A stretch of 64,000 nt of DNA from contig NZ_QLYX01000019.1 of assembly GCF_003289645.1 (NCBI RefSeq), positions 62,001 to 126,000 of the forward strand, in the 5' to 3' direction. A program made the translations under genes and the position numbers. The stretch is from Actinomadura craniellae (GTDB lineage Bacteria > Actinomycetota > Actinomycetes > Streptosporangiales > Streptosporangiaceae). Each line of letters starts with the position of its first letter. Position 1 is the stretch's first letter. A model generated the notes under the pieces. It saw only the letters and a program-made list of their open reading frames with translations. It was not told the origin of the DNA and did not search any database. Positions 46,179-53,342 of this stretch are shown here, piece by piece.

Positions 46179-46922
46179 ATGACCCAGCCGAACCCCTGGC
46201 ATGTTCAGGCGGGAATGGCCGGCCGCGCGAACGACGGCCCGGTCCGGCCGGGCACGGTGCTCGGGCTGCTCACCATCGCCGGGCTCGGCATCTGGACTAC
46301 GGTGGCGCTGCTGAGCGTGGTCGTACTCGTGTTGCGCATCCGGATTCTCGGTGAGGCCGGCGCCGACCCCCGGCAGGTGGACCTTTCCGCACTGGAGTCC
46401 AACGACTCACTCCTCGTCCTCGTCGCCGGGCTTCAGGGAGTCCTGCTCTTCGCCACGGCCGTGCTGTTCTGCCTGTGGCTGCTGCGTGCCCGCGCCAACG
46501 CCGAGGCCATCCTCGACCACGCACAGCGCTGGAGTCGGCCCTGGACGGTGTTCGGGTGGGTGGTGCCCATCGCCAACCTGTGGATCCCCAAGCAGGTCGT
46601 GGACGACATCTGGGCGATCAGCGCGGGACGTTCCGACGCCAAGCCCGGATCCCGGCCGGTCATGGCCTGGTGGGCGTGCTGGCTGATCTACCTGATCGGC
46701 GACCGCATCGTCGCACTCGGATTCCAGGCCGAAGACGGCGGCCTGGCGGCCGAACGCGACCAGGCCATCGCCTCACTCGCGTTGATGCTCCCGGGCGTGG
46801 CGGCCGCCGCCCTGGCCGCCCTGGTCATATGGAAGATCAACGGGATGCAGGAGGCCCAGGCCGCCCGCATCCAGGCCGCCATCGCCTACCCGGACACGCC
46901 ACCGCCCGCGGCCGAGCACTGA
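46179..46922 (+). CDS. DUF4328 membrane protein
   Basis: A 247-residue protein; ATG 46179 follows AGGAG. Four to five helices: LLTIAGLGIWTTVALLSVVV, VLLFATAVLFCLWLL, WACWLIYLIG, ALMLPGVAAAALAALVIW. The central SRPWTVFGWVVPIANLWIPKQVVDDIW is the DUF4328 signature (shown here as SRPWTVFGWVVPIANLW). Such proteins are common in actinomycetes and of unknown function. It lies beside the DUF397/HNH genes but in the opposite direction. Confidence 0.82.
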   Translation: MTQPNPWHVQAGMAGRANDGPVRPGTVLGLLTIAGLGIWTTVALLSVVVLVLRIRILGEAGADPRQVDLSALESNDSLLVLVAGLQGVLLFATAVLFCLWLLRARANAEAILDHAQRWSRPWTVFGWVVPIANLWIPKQVVDDIWAISAGRSDAKPGSRPVMAWWACWLIYLIGDRIVALGFQAEDGGLAAERDQAIASLALMLPGVAAAALAALVIWKINGMQEAQAARIQAAIAYPDTPPPAAEH

Positions 46923-46934
46923 CGCTGCTCTCCT

Positions 46935-47108
46935 TCAACCGCGTGGCTCGCCCAGCTTGACGCGGTGTACCAGCACGCCGAATTCTCCGGGAAAGGCGAT
47001 CAGGTTGCCGGCGTCGGGGTTCTTGTTGCCGCGGATGCAGATGGCCTCGGTGAGGCAAGCCACCGCGACGCAGTTAGTGCCATGGGTGTTGCTACTTCGG
47101 TGATTCAC
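46935..47108 (-). CDS. Short DUF397 protein, translationally coupled to the HNH gene
   Basis: A 57-residue frame too short for routine gene calls. GTG 47108 overlaps the HNH stop (GTGA). The product VNHRSSNTHGTNCVAVAC, then IRGNKNPDAGNLIAFP and VLVHRVKLGEPRG aligns along nearly its whole length with the 63-residue DUF397 protein at 49775, lacking only about six N-terminal residues (MDTLKW). The usual CVEVA and RDSKNP are CVAVA and RGNKNP. The overlap supports a real coupled gene, though it may be decaying. Confidence 0.6.
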   Translation of the reverse strand: MNHRSSNTHGTNCVAVACLTEAICIRGNKNPDAGNLIAFPGEFGVLVHRVKLGEPRG

Positions 47109-47112
47109 CGAA
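47096..47112. promoter_or_regulatory. 17-bp palindrome over the HNH/DUF397 stop-start junction
   Basis: TTCGGTGATTCACCGAA is a perfect inverted repeat with 8-bp arms and a one-base centre, placed exactly over the GTGA overlap. It could be an operator for a DUF5753-type regulator, or affect coupling. Chance is possible. Confidence 0.4.
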
Positions 47113-49069
47113 AGTGGTCGAGGACCTTGAGCAGGCGTCGTTCGACAGGACTGCGCAGGGCGGTGGGTGGCGTGATGGGTTCAGGGGGCTTGGCATAGGC
47201 GTGACCCAGCGGGCTGGTCCAGAAGGTGACCCCTCCCGGGGTACGGGTGGTGGTCCAACCGGCGTCTTTGAGGTCATGGCAGTAGGCGCATTTGGCATCA
47301 GTGTTGTCCGGGGAGGTGGAGCCGCCATGGGCATGGGGGACGATGTGGTCGATTTCGGATCGGCGGGCGGAAGTGCGGCAGCCGGGTCCGCGACAGGTAC
47401 GGTCGCGAGCGATCACATAGGCACGCTCGCGGGGGGTGAGGGCCCGGCGAGGATCACGCTCAGGGCGTGGCACGTGCCCGCTGGGACCAGTAGGCGAGAT
47501 GGGGCGAACTTCCGATAGGTCGGTACGACCGGGCCAAGGGCCGTCGCCAGAGGCTGGGCTGGGAGTAGTGCCGCACATGGGGTCAAGAGCAGCGCCGGAA
47601 GTGGTGTCGGAAACGGCGCCGGGTGCTGGGCCGGGCGTGGGGTCGGGAGTAGTACCGCACATGGAGTCGGGAGCAGCGCCGGGCGCTGGGCCGGGTGTGG
47701 AGCTGGGTGCGGGGTCGAGTGCAGGGTTGGGCGTGGGGTCGGGAGCAGCGCCGGGGGCGGGGCCGGGAGCAGTGCCGCACATGGGGTCAGGAGCAGCGCC
47801 GGGCGCTGGGCCGGGTGTGGAGCTGGGTGCGGGGTCGAGTGCAGGGTTGGGCGTGGGGTCGGGAGCGGTGCCGCACATGGGGTCAGGAGCAGCGTTGTGA
47901 GTGGGGCGTGGGGTGGCGCCGGAGGCGGTGCCGGGAGCGGCACCGTGTGTGTAGTCGGGAGCAGTGCCCGGGGCGAAGTTGGGTGCAGCACCCTGAGCGG
48001 AACCAAGGGCGGGAGCCGAGGCGGGACCGGCGGTGGTGCGGGGCTGGGGGCGGCGGGTGGTGCCGTGGTGCAGGAGGCGTCCGGTGAGGGGGTCGGTGAT
48101 GGAGTAGGTCCATGCGGTGTCCCGGGCGGCCGGTTGGGCGGCGGTGTGGGCGATCTGGCGGGTGATGTCGGCGATCACCGGCCCCCAGCCGGCCAGTTCG
48201 CCCGCACGGTCGGCCAGCCCGATGAGAGTGGGCAGGTCGGCGGTCAGTTCGATGACCCCGCGCCGGTGGACGGGGCCGGGGCCGTCCCACGATCCGTTCA
48301 GCAGGCCGAGGTAGACGTCGGTGCGGATCTGGTCCATCACTCGGGCGTCTCCGGCTCGCTTGGCTGCGCGGGCGATCGCGTCCACGCGTTCGAAGGCGGC
48401 CGCGGCCGCCCCGGGTGGGAGCTGGTGGCCGGCCAGGTGGGCGGTGCCGTCCGGGTTGGCGGTGTGCACCACCCGCCGTTCGGTCACGCTCTGCTCGTAC
48501 GTCTTCCTGGCAGCATCGGGGTCGATGTCCAGGGCCAGCCGGCGTATCCGGTAGGCCAGCTGCCCGGTGGTCAGCTCCGCGGCCTCCGGCAGTATCCGGG
48601 TGGCCACCTGCCGTGCCGCCTGCTCGTCTAGCGCCCGGGTCTCCCGCACGATCACCTTCGCCCGCGGTAGGTCGATCGACCCCTTCCGCAACGCCCGCCA
48701 CACCGCCGGCAGGCGTTCGACGAGCAGCCAGGCGTCCTCCAGTGCCGCGCCTGCAGCGCGTTTGGTCCAGGACAGGGCCGCGCCGATCTCGGCGGCGGCG
48801 AACTTGGGCAGATCGCTGTCCCACACTCCGGGCAGGTGCGCGGTCTCGGCCCGCACCCGATCGGCGACCTCCACCATGACCGCGTACAACTCGGCCTGCT
48901 CATGCGCGACCTGCCGAGCCCGGGCCCGCAACACCACCACAACGTCATAGCCCGACAACCGGGACAGATCGACTGAAGCCAATGCAGCCGCCAGCTCAGG
49001 CCCTGGCGCCAGGACTTCCAGTTCCTCAGGCGGACGGACGCCACCCGCGGGGATCGTCTCCGACAGCAC
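47105..49069 (-). CDS. DUF222 / HNH endonuclease-domain protein (13E12 family)
   Basis: A 654-residue protein starting at GTG 49069 behind GGGAGGGG-type sequence. Residues about 35-330 are DUF222. The C-terminus has the HNH module: RDRTCRGPGCRTSARRSEID, then IDHIVPHAHGGSTSPDNT and KCAYCHDLKD with the metal-binding Cys and His. Between them is a low-complexity stretch of about 180 residues rich in Ala, Pro and Thr containing repeated DPMCGT. This family is multicopy in actinobacteria (REP13E12 in Mycobacterium tuberculosis) and behaves like a repeat family. DNA cleavage is inferred from motifs. Confidence 0.85.
   Translation of the reverse strand: MLSETIPAGGVRPPEELEVLAPGPELAAALASVDLSRLSGYDVVVVLRARARQVAHEQAELYAVMVEVADRVRAETAHLPGVWDSDLPKFAAAEIGAALSWTKRAAGAALEDAWLLVERLPAVWRALRKGSIDLPRAKVIVRETRALDEQAARQVATRILPEAAELTTGQLAYRIRRLALDIDPDAARKTYEQSVTERRVVHTANPDGTAHLAGHQLPPGAAAAAFERVDAIARAAKRAGDARVMDQIRTDVYLGLLNGSWDGPGPVHRRGVIELTADLPTLIGLADRAGELAGWGPVIADITRQIAHTAAQPAARDTAWTYSITDPLTGRLLHHGTTRRPQPRTTAGPASAPALGSAQGAAPNFAPGTAPDYTHGAAPGTASGATPRPTHNAAPDPMCGTAPDPTPNPALDPAPSSTPGPAPGAAPDPMCGTAPGPAPGAAPDPTPNPALDPAPSSTPGPAPGAAPDSMCGTTPDPTPGPAPGAVSDTTSGAALDPMCGTTPSPASGDGPWPGRTDLSEVRPISPTGPSGHVPRPERDPRRALTPRERAYVIARDRTCRGPGCRTSARRSEIDHIVPHAHGGSTSPDNTDAKCAYCHDLKDAGWTTTRTPGGVTFWTSPLGHAYAKPPEPITPPTALRSPVERRLLKVLDHFR
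47571..47886 (-). repeat. In-frame tandem repeats inside the HNH gene
   Basis: The word CCGCACATGG recurs at 47571, 47655, 47775 and 47871, spacings 84, 120 and 96, all multiples of 12. Copies from 47655 and 47775 are nearly identical over about 92 bp of the 120-bp period. Each encodes an M-C-G-T island within an Ala/Pro/Thr linker. Confidence 0.85.
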
Positions 49070-49280
49070 CGCGCCCTCACCCCTCCCGGGACCACCACTC
49101 GAACATATGTTCCAAGAGTAGCAGGTTGGTCACACAACGCAACCGGGGTGGTAAAGCAGCCGCGTCAGTGGCTTCGCCCACCGGTCGCCACGCCGTGATC
49201 TGATCGGGCTGGCCCGCCGCCACGGGCGACTCTTCTCGTAGCGGCCGGCCACTACAGGTGCCGGCGTTGCGCGGATAGAG

Positions 49281-49311
49281 AAGCGGGCCGCGCCGAGGAC
49301 GGGGCCCGCTT
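49281..49311 (-). terminator. Hairpin terminator after DUF397 gene
   Basis: AAGCGGGCC (49281-49289) pairs with GGCCCGCTT (49303-49311), loop 13, starting 16 bp past the stop at 49327 on the minus strand. Confidence 0.65.
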
Positions 49312-49326
49312 GCGGTCGGTTCTGTG

Positions 49327-49524
49327 TCAGCCGTGCAGTTCGCCTTGCTTGATGCGGTGCACCAGTGCGGTGAAGTCTTCGGGGGAGATGGTCAGGTTGC
49401 CGGTCTCGGGGTTCTTGCTGTCGCGGATGCCGATGGCAGGGGAGATGCAGGCCACCTCGACGCACTCACCGCCGTTGGGGGAACTGTGGGAGGACTTCCG
49501 CCACCGTGAGGTCATGCTGTCCAT
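49327..49524 (-). CDS. DUF397 protein
   Basis: A 65-residue protein; ATG 49524 (MDSMTSRWRKSSHS) or the inner ATG 49515 are possible starts. RWRKSSHS, GGECVEVACIS, IGIRDSKNPETGNLTISPE and FTALVHRIKQGE are the complete DUF397 pattern. These small proteins partner with adjacent DUF5753 XRE regulators and act in development-related switches in streptomycetes. Its regulator is decayed into the fragment just upstream, so this copy is an orphan. Confidence 0.82.
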   Translation of the reverse strand: MDSMTSRWRKSSHSSPNGGECVEVACISPAIGIRDSKNPETGNLTISPEDFTALVHRIKQGELHG

Positions 49525-49728
49525 TGATCGGCTGCTTCCGTGATGAGCTTCAGGGGTGCCGCATGGCAGCGCTTCGGCGCTCGGGGATTCCCTCATGCGC
49601 CTGGTGGCCGCCACGTCGTCCGTGCTTTCGCTCACTTGTCCGGTGAGCGCATTGCCGAGGTGCGCGAGGCCGTCGCTGTTCGGTAAGGCGACGGCGAACA
49701 ATTCGGCGAGATCAATGCCGTCCGGATC
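49525..49728 (-). pseudogene. C-terminal remnant of a DUF5753 XRE regulator
   Basis: In frame with and directly before the DUF397 gene, the minus strand encodes DGIDLAELFAVALPNSDGLAHL, shown here as LFAVALPNSDGLAHL, then LTGQVSESTDDVAA and RESPSAEALP. This aligns with the last 60 residues of the regulator at 49954 (FNLATLDGDEVAYLD, LSGHVVENPEEVAI, WESLRAEALP). The HTH and most of the DUF5753 domain are missing. Confidence 0.7.
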
Positions 49729-49759
49729 AAGCGGACCCCGCCAAGGGCGGGGCCCGCTT
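49729..49759 (-). terminator. Hairpin terminator after second DUF397 gene
   Basis: AAGCGGACCCCGCC and GGCGGGGCCCGCTT form a 14-bp stem with one mismatch and a 3-base loop, 16 bp past the stop at 49775. It resembles the terminator at 49281, consistent with duplication of the whole XRE-DUF397 unit. Confidence 0.75.
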
Positions 49760-49774
49760 GCGGCCGGGGTTGTG

Positions 49775-49966
49775 TCAGCCGTGCAGTTCGCCTCGCTTGA
49801 TGCGGTGCACCAGTGCGCTGAAGTTTTCGGGGGAGATGGTCAGGTTGCCGGCGTCGGGGTTCTTGCTGTCGCGGATGCCGATGGCCGCGGAGAGGCAGGC
49901 CACCTCGACGCAGTCACCGCCGTTGATGTTGCTTCTGGAGCTTTTACGCCACTTCAGGGTGTCCAT
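49775..49966 (-). CDS. DUF397 protein
   Basis: A 63-residue protein of the usual length. MDTLKWRKSSRSNINGGDC, VEVACLSAAIGIRDSKNP and FSALVHRIKRGELHG cover the whole domain. The ATG at 49966 lies inside the end of the XRE gene (13-bp overlap), so it is translationally coupled to it. Expected to interact with that regulator, as for WhiJ/BldB-type systems; no enzymatic residues. Confidence 0.85.
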   Translation of the reverse strand: MDTLKWRKSSRSNINGGDCVEVACLSAAIGIRDSKNPDAGNLTISPENFSALVHRIKRGELHG

Positions 49967-50766
49967 TGGTCTGCTACTTCCTTTATCAGCCGGAGCGACG
50001 CGGGGCGTGGTAGCGCCTCGGCTCGCAGTGACTCCCAGCGGTGCTTGATGATCGCCACTTCCTCCGGGTTCTCCACGACGTGGCCGCTGAGCGTGGTGTC
50101 GAGATAGGCGACCTCATCGCCGTCGAGCGTCGCTAGGTTGAATGGTCCGCCGATTCCAGCGTATGCGCCTACCTCGGCCCGGACCACCTGCACCACGATG
50201 TGGGGTCGTTCGCACAGCTTGACGAGGTGCATGAGTTGTTCACGCATGACGCTGCTGCCGCCTATCACCCGGCGGATGGCACCTTCGTCCAGGATGGCCA
50301 CGAACATTGGTGGGCGGTCACTTGTTAAGGGAGCCTGGCGCTCCAGGCGTGCCGCGACTTTGGCCTCGATCTCCTCCGGAGTGGCCGTCGGCAGCCCGGT
50401 CTGGAGCACGACCCGGGCGTAGTCGGGAGTTTGCAGCAGGCCGGGGACGACTTCGAGCTGGAAAGTGTTGATCACGGTGGCCTGCTCCTCGACACCGCGC
50501 CAGCGGTCGAGGTAGTCGGGTATCGACTCCCGGCTGACCAGTTCCTTGTAGAACCGCATGAGCGCGCCGCCCGTCTGCAGCGCCTCGTCGCAGCGTTCGA
50601 TGAATTCGGGTCTGGGAGTGCGCTGGCAGGTCTCGACCATGGCCACCAGGGACGGCGAGAAGGTGATGGCCGTGGCCAGCTTCTCCTGCGTCATTCCGCG
50701 GAACTCCCGCCAGGCGATGAGCTCCTTGGCGAAGTATTCCAACCACGTTCGGCGGATCGTGCTCAC
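49954..50766 (-). CDS. XRE-family DUF5753 transcriptional regulator
   Basis: A 270-residue regulator starting at GTG 50766 behind an AGGTGTGAGG site. Residues 13-70 form an XRE helix-turn-helix (FRGMTQEKLATAITFSPSLV with EKLATAI as the first helix). DUF5753 covers about 90-265 (LEVVPGLLQTPDYARVVL, RPPMFVAILDEGAIRRVIG, IVVQVVRAEVGAYAG). It is the WhiJ-like class that usually has a DUF397 partner and a nearby HATPase gene, as here. It likely autoregulates from the 190-bp divergent gap. Confidence 0.9.
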   Translation of the reverse strand: MSTIRRTWLEYFAKELIAWREFRGMTQEKLATAITFSPSLVAMVETCQRTPRPEFIERCDEALQTGGALMRFYKELVSRESIPDYLDRWRGVEEQATVINTFQLEVVPGLLQTPDYARVVLQTGLPTATPEEIEAKVAARLERQAPLTSDRPPMFVAILDEGAIRRVIGGSSVMREQLMHLVKLCERPHIVVQVVRAEVGAYAGIGGPFNLATLDGDEVAYLDTTLSGHVVENPEEVAIIKHRWESLRAEALPRPASLRLIKEVADQWTP

Positions 50767-50956
50767 GTGACCTCACACCTTTCTCACGAAACCGTGAACA
50801 TTACTCACGGTCATGGGTGGTTGACGGAATGTATGGCGAGCGTACTTCGGCGGGGATAGACAGGGAGCGGATTCCACTGAAGTGGGCGGAGCGAGCGGCC
50901 ATTCTCCGCCGGATCGAAGCGCCCAAGTCGACCATTCACAGCTGAGGAAGATTCAT

Positions 50957-51514
50957 ATGCCCGAGACAGCCCCCTGGCCGGCCAGCGAGCAGCCTCCGGA
51001 ACGCCGGCCGTTCCCCACCGGGATCGTCAAGGCGATCTACGATCGCCGCTTTTCCGCGCGTGCCGACGGCGCGCGGCTCGAACTCCTGTCGCCGGAGCGC
51101 CCTGCCGGCTCCCGGTTCGAGGAGCGGGAGGTGCCCGTCAGCGACCGGGCCCCGGCCCAGGTGCGCCGATGGGCCACCGACGCCCTCACCCGCTGGGGGG
51201 ACACGGGCGCGGCCGAGGACGCGGCGATCGTCTTCACCGAACTGGTCACCAACGCTTGTCAGGCGTCCGCGACCCGGGTGATCGCGCTGATCGACCCGGA
51301 CGCGGGCCCGGACGTCATCGAGGTCTGCGTCTGGGACGACGCCCCCGGCCTGCCGCGCAGGTGCGAACCCGACTTCCGCGCGGAGCGGGGACGTGGGCTG
51401 TTCATGGTCGACGCCCTCGCCGTCCGGTGGGGGCACCACCCCTTCTCGCCCGCCCCCGGACGTCCCGGCAAGGTGGTCTGGGCCGACATAGCGAGGAACG
51501 GCGATGGATCCTGA
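50957..51514 (+). CDS. HATPase-domain (RsbW/anti-sigma-like) protein
   Basis: A 185-residue protein; ATG 50957 follows GAGGAAG at about eight bases. The GHKL ATP-binding fold shows the N-box EDAAIVFTELVTNACQAS, G1-like VWDDAPGLP and G2 AERGRGLFMVDALA. A short N-terminal extension precedes it. Such stand-alone ATPases act as anti-sigma kinases or partners in XRE-DUF397 modules. It is divergent from the XRE gene and overlaps the next gene by 11 bp. Confidence 0.85.
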   Translation: MPETAPWPASEQPPERRPFPTGIVKAIYDRRFSARADGARLELLSPERPAGSRFEEREVPVSDRAPAQVRRWATDALTRWGDTGAAEDAAIVFTELVTNACQASATRVIALIDPDAGPDVIEVCVWDDAPGLPRRCEPDFRAERGRGLFMVDALAVRWGHHPFSPAPGRPGKVVWADIARNGDGS

Positions 51515-51710
51515 CCGGATCGCCGCCGCACTGGAGCGGGCGCACCCCGGCTGGGCGATCGTCCCCGGCCACTACACCGGCCGGTTCACCGCGATTCCGG
51601 GGCCGTCCTACCCCTACCGCGACAGCGGCATGATCATCGCCGGCGACCCCGCCGAACTTGAACGCCGCATGGCGCTGATCGAAGCGCACGGACAGGGCGA
51701 TGTCCGTTAA
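51504..51710 (+). CDS. Small hypothetical protein
   Basis: A 68-residue protein. ATG 51504 lies inside the HATPase gene end with GAGG a few bases upstream, arguing for coupling. Sequence features include HPGWAIVPGHYTGRFTAIPG and an aromatic-rich SYPYRD segment; no family was recognised. Short proteins of this pattern often follow HATPase genes in actinomycetes, so it may be a partner. Confidence 0.65.
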   Translation: MDPDRIAAALERAHPGWAIVPGHYTGRFTAIPGPSYPYRDSGMIIAGDPAELERRMALIEAHGQGDVR

Positions 51711-51750
51711 TTCGGTTGGCGCCATTCGGCGAGAGTGGTGAGGTGTCGGC

Positions 51751-52779
51751 GTGAGTGACTGGGAGCGGCGGGAGAGGGCGCGGCGCGCCGAGGTGATGGC
51801 TCTGCCCACGTTGAAGGTCCGTCATCACGCGGTCGTGGCCGGCGAGCGCGGCGAGGCGCGGGCGTCGGTCTCCGTCGGTCCCGAAGGCGAGGTTCTGGCG
51901 TTGTGGACGGCGGCAGAGGACCTGCCGGCCCAGAGGTCGTCCCCCACGCGATCGGCGGGGGCCGCCTTCCCCGACTCCCGCGCGCCCCGCCCGGTGGCGG
52001 CCCGGGTGACAACCCATACATCGGTGCGGGCGGTCACCATGGTCAGGCTCGCCGAGCTGCCGCTGGCTCACGTCAAGGTGCAGCCGCTGCCGCAGGGCCG
52101 GGTTCTGGCGGTGGCCGCCAGGGCCAGGTGGCGTCCAGAGGGCGCCGACCGCAATGCGATCGTCTACGACCCCGAGGGGAACGTGCTTGCCGAGGAGACG
52201 TTGGGTGACGGCATCGGGCACGTTTTCGCCACCCGCACCGGTCACATCTGGGTGGGCTACTTCGACGAAGGGGTCTTCGGCAACTACGGCTGGGGCGGCC
52301 CCGGTCCGGCACCGCTGGGTGCTTGCGGCCTGGCACGGTTCTCCCCGGATCTGCGACCGGACTGGCGGTTCCCCGGCGGGGACCCGTGGGGATGGATCGC
52401 CGACTGCTATGCGCTCAACGTCGCCGGGGAGGCCGCCTGGACCTGCTACTACACCGGCTTCCCCGTTGTCCGCAGCCACGATGGCGTCCTCACCGGCTGG
52501 CGTAACGACATAAGCGGTATCCAGGCCCTCGCGGTCGGCGACTCCGCGCGCATCGCCCTGTACGGCGGCTACGGGGCGAACCGCGACAGGCTGGCCGCCG
52601 GTGACCTCGGTGACGGGCGTCTCCACACCACCGCCGAGTACCGGATCGTCCTGCCGGACGGACAACCCCTGCCTGCCAGGACCCAGGTCATCGGCCGGGG
52701 CCCCGATCTCCATTTCATCGCCGACCACGACTGGTACCGGCTCGCCCTCGAAGACGTTCCGGTGCGACCTGACAAGTAG
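51751..52779 (+). CDS. Hypothetical beta-propeller-like cytoplasmic protein
   Basis: A 342-residue protein starting at GTG 51751, 40 bp after the small gene. No signal peptide. Repeating strands with internal similarity such as VLALWTAAEDL, NAIVYDPEGNVLAEETL, HIWVGYFDEGVFG and TAEYRIVLPDGQPLPA suggest a propeller of about six blades. No catalytic motif. It may share a transcript with the HATPase and small gene. Confidence 0.65.
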   Translation: MSDWERRERARRAEVMALPTLKVRHHAVVAGERGEARASVSVGPEGEVLALWTAAEDLPAQRSSPTRSAGAAFPDSRAPRPVAARVTTHTSVRAVTMVRLAELPLAHVKVQPLPQGRVLAVAARARWRPEGADRNAIVYDPEGNVLAEETLGDGIGHVFATRTGHIWVGYFDEGVFGNYGWGGPGPAPLGACGLARFSPDLRPDWRFPGGDPWGWIADCYALNVAGEAAWTCYYTGFPVVRSHDGVLTGWRNDISGIQALAVGDSARIALYGGYGANRDRLAAGDLGDGRLHTTAEYRIVLPDGQPLPARTQVIGRGPDLHFIADHDWYRLALEDVPVRPDK

Positions 52780-52840
52780 CGGGACCGACACTGCCGAAAG
52801 GACGCGACGGACGTTGTCCTCGCAGGTCGGGAACAGTGAG

Positions 52841-52880
52841 AGCCCCGGCCGGGTTCGAACCGGCGACCTGCCGCTGACAA
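52841..52880 (-). pseudogene. Duplicate of the 3' half of tRNA-Thr
   Basis: Forty bases match 52958-52998 with one indel and one substitution. They cover the discriminator base, acceptor 3' strand (one G short), T arm, variable loop and the anticodon stem 3' strand up to the anticodon. The 5' half is absent. Confidence 0.85.
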
Positions 52881-52957
52881 ATTCACCTCTGTCCGAGCGG
52901 TGAACACGATCTTGAACGCTCGTCCGATCGAGGTTCCCGCAGGTCAGAGGGGGTTTG

Positions 52958-53031
52958 AGCCCCCGGCCGGGTTCGAACCGGCGACCTGCCGCTTACAAGG
53001 CGGCTGCTCTGGCCAGCTGAGCTACAGGGGC
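52958..53031 (-). tRNA. tRNA-Thr (anticodon TGT)
   Basis: Reading the minus strand from 53031: acceptor GCCCCTG pairs with CGGGGGC, D arm with AGCTCAGCTGG, anticodon stem CCGCC/GGCGG around loop CTTGTAA (anticodon TGT), T arm GCCGG-TTCGAAC-CCGGC, discriminator T. CCA is not encoded. The length is 74 nt. All stems pair, with one G-T in the acceptor. Confidence 0.93.
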
Positions 53032-53342
53032 GCGGGATCAAGCTTACCGGGGGCGGGGCGGGCGGCGCCGCCGGTTATCCGGGTGAGGCAGGTCTGTCCT
53101 CCGCAAGTGCGAATCCGCGGACGGGACCGGCCCGGGAACGCTTAAGCTGGCGTCCGAAACCAGGTGATGTGTAGAGGAATCACCGTCGCCCCAAGGTGTT
53201 CCCCGCGTATCCCGAGGGTGCGGAACCGGTCGCAGGCACCGGTGTGGCGGCAGGGTCCCCGTGGCACAATGAGGGCCGCGCACGAGGGGTCCGGAGAACC
53301 TGGTCGACCACGGCCCGGGGGCCGAGGAGGAGGTTCGGTGCC
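53032..53342. other. Intergenic region between tRNA-Thr and the subtilase
   Basis: About 311 bp without a convincing gene. It should hold the tRNA promoter on the minus strand and that of the subtilase gene. The strong GAGGAGGAGG at 53324-53333 is the ribosome site of the latter. Confidence 0.5.

Noticed and set aside
45754-46182. 142-codon rightward frame before DUF4328
   Set aside because: It is antisense to the decayed kinase fragment, has no recognisable domain, and its stop lies inside the DUF4328 start.
49130-49326. Possible additional DUF397 fragment between the HNH gene and the DUF397 gene
   Set aside because: Only the terminator hairpin at 49281 is recognisable; no DUF397 motif could be read in any frame.
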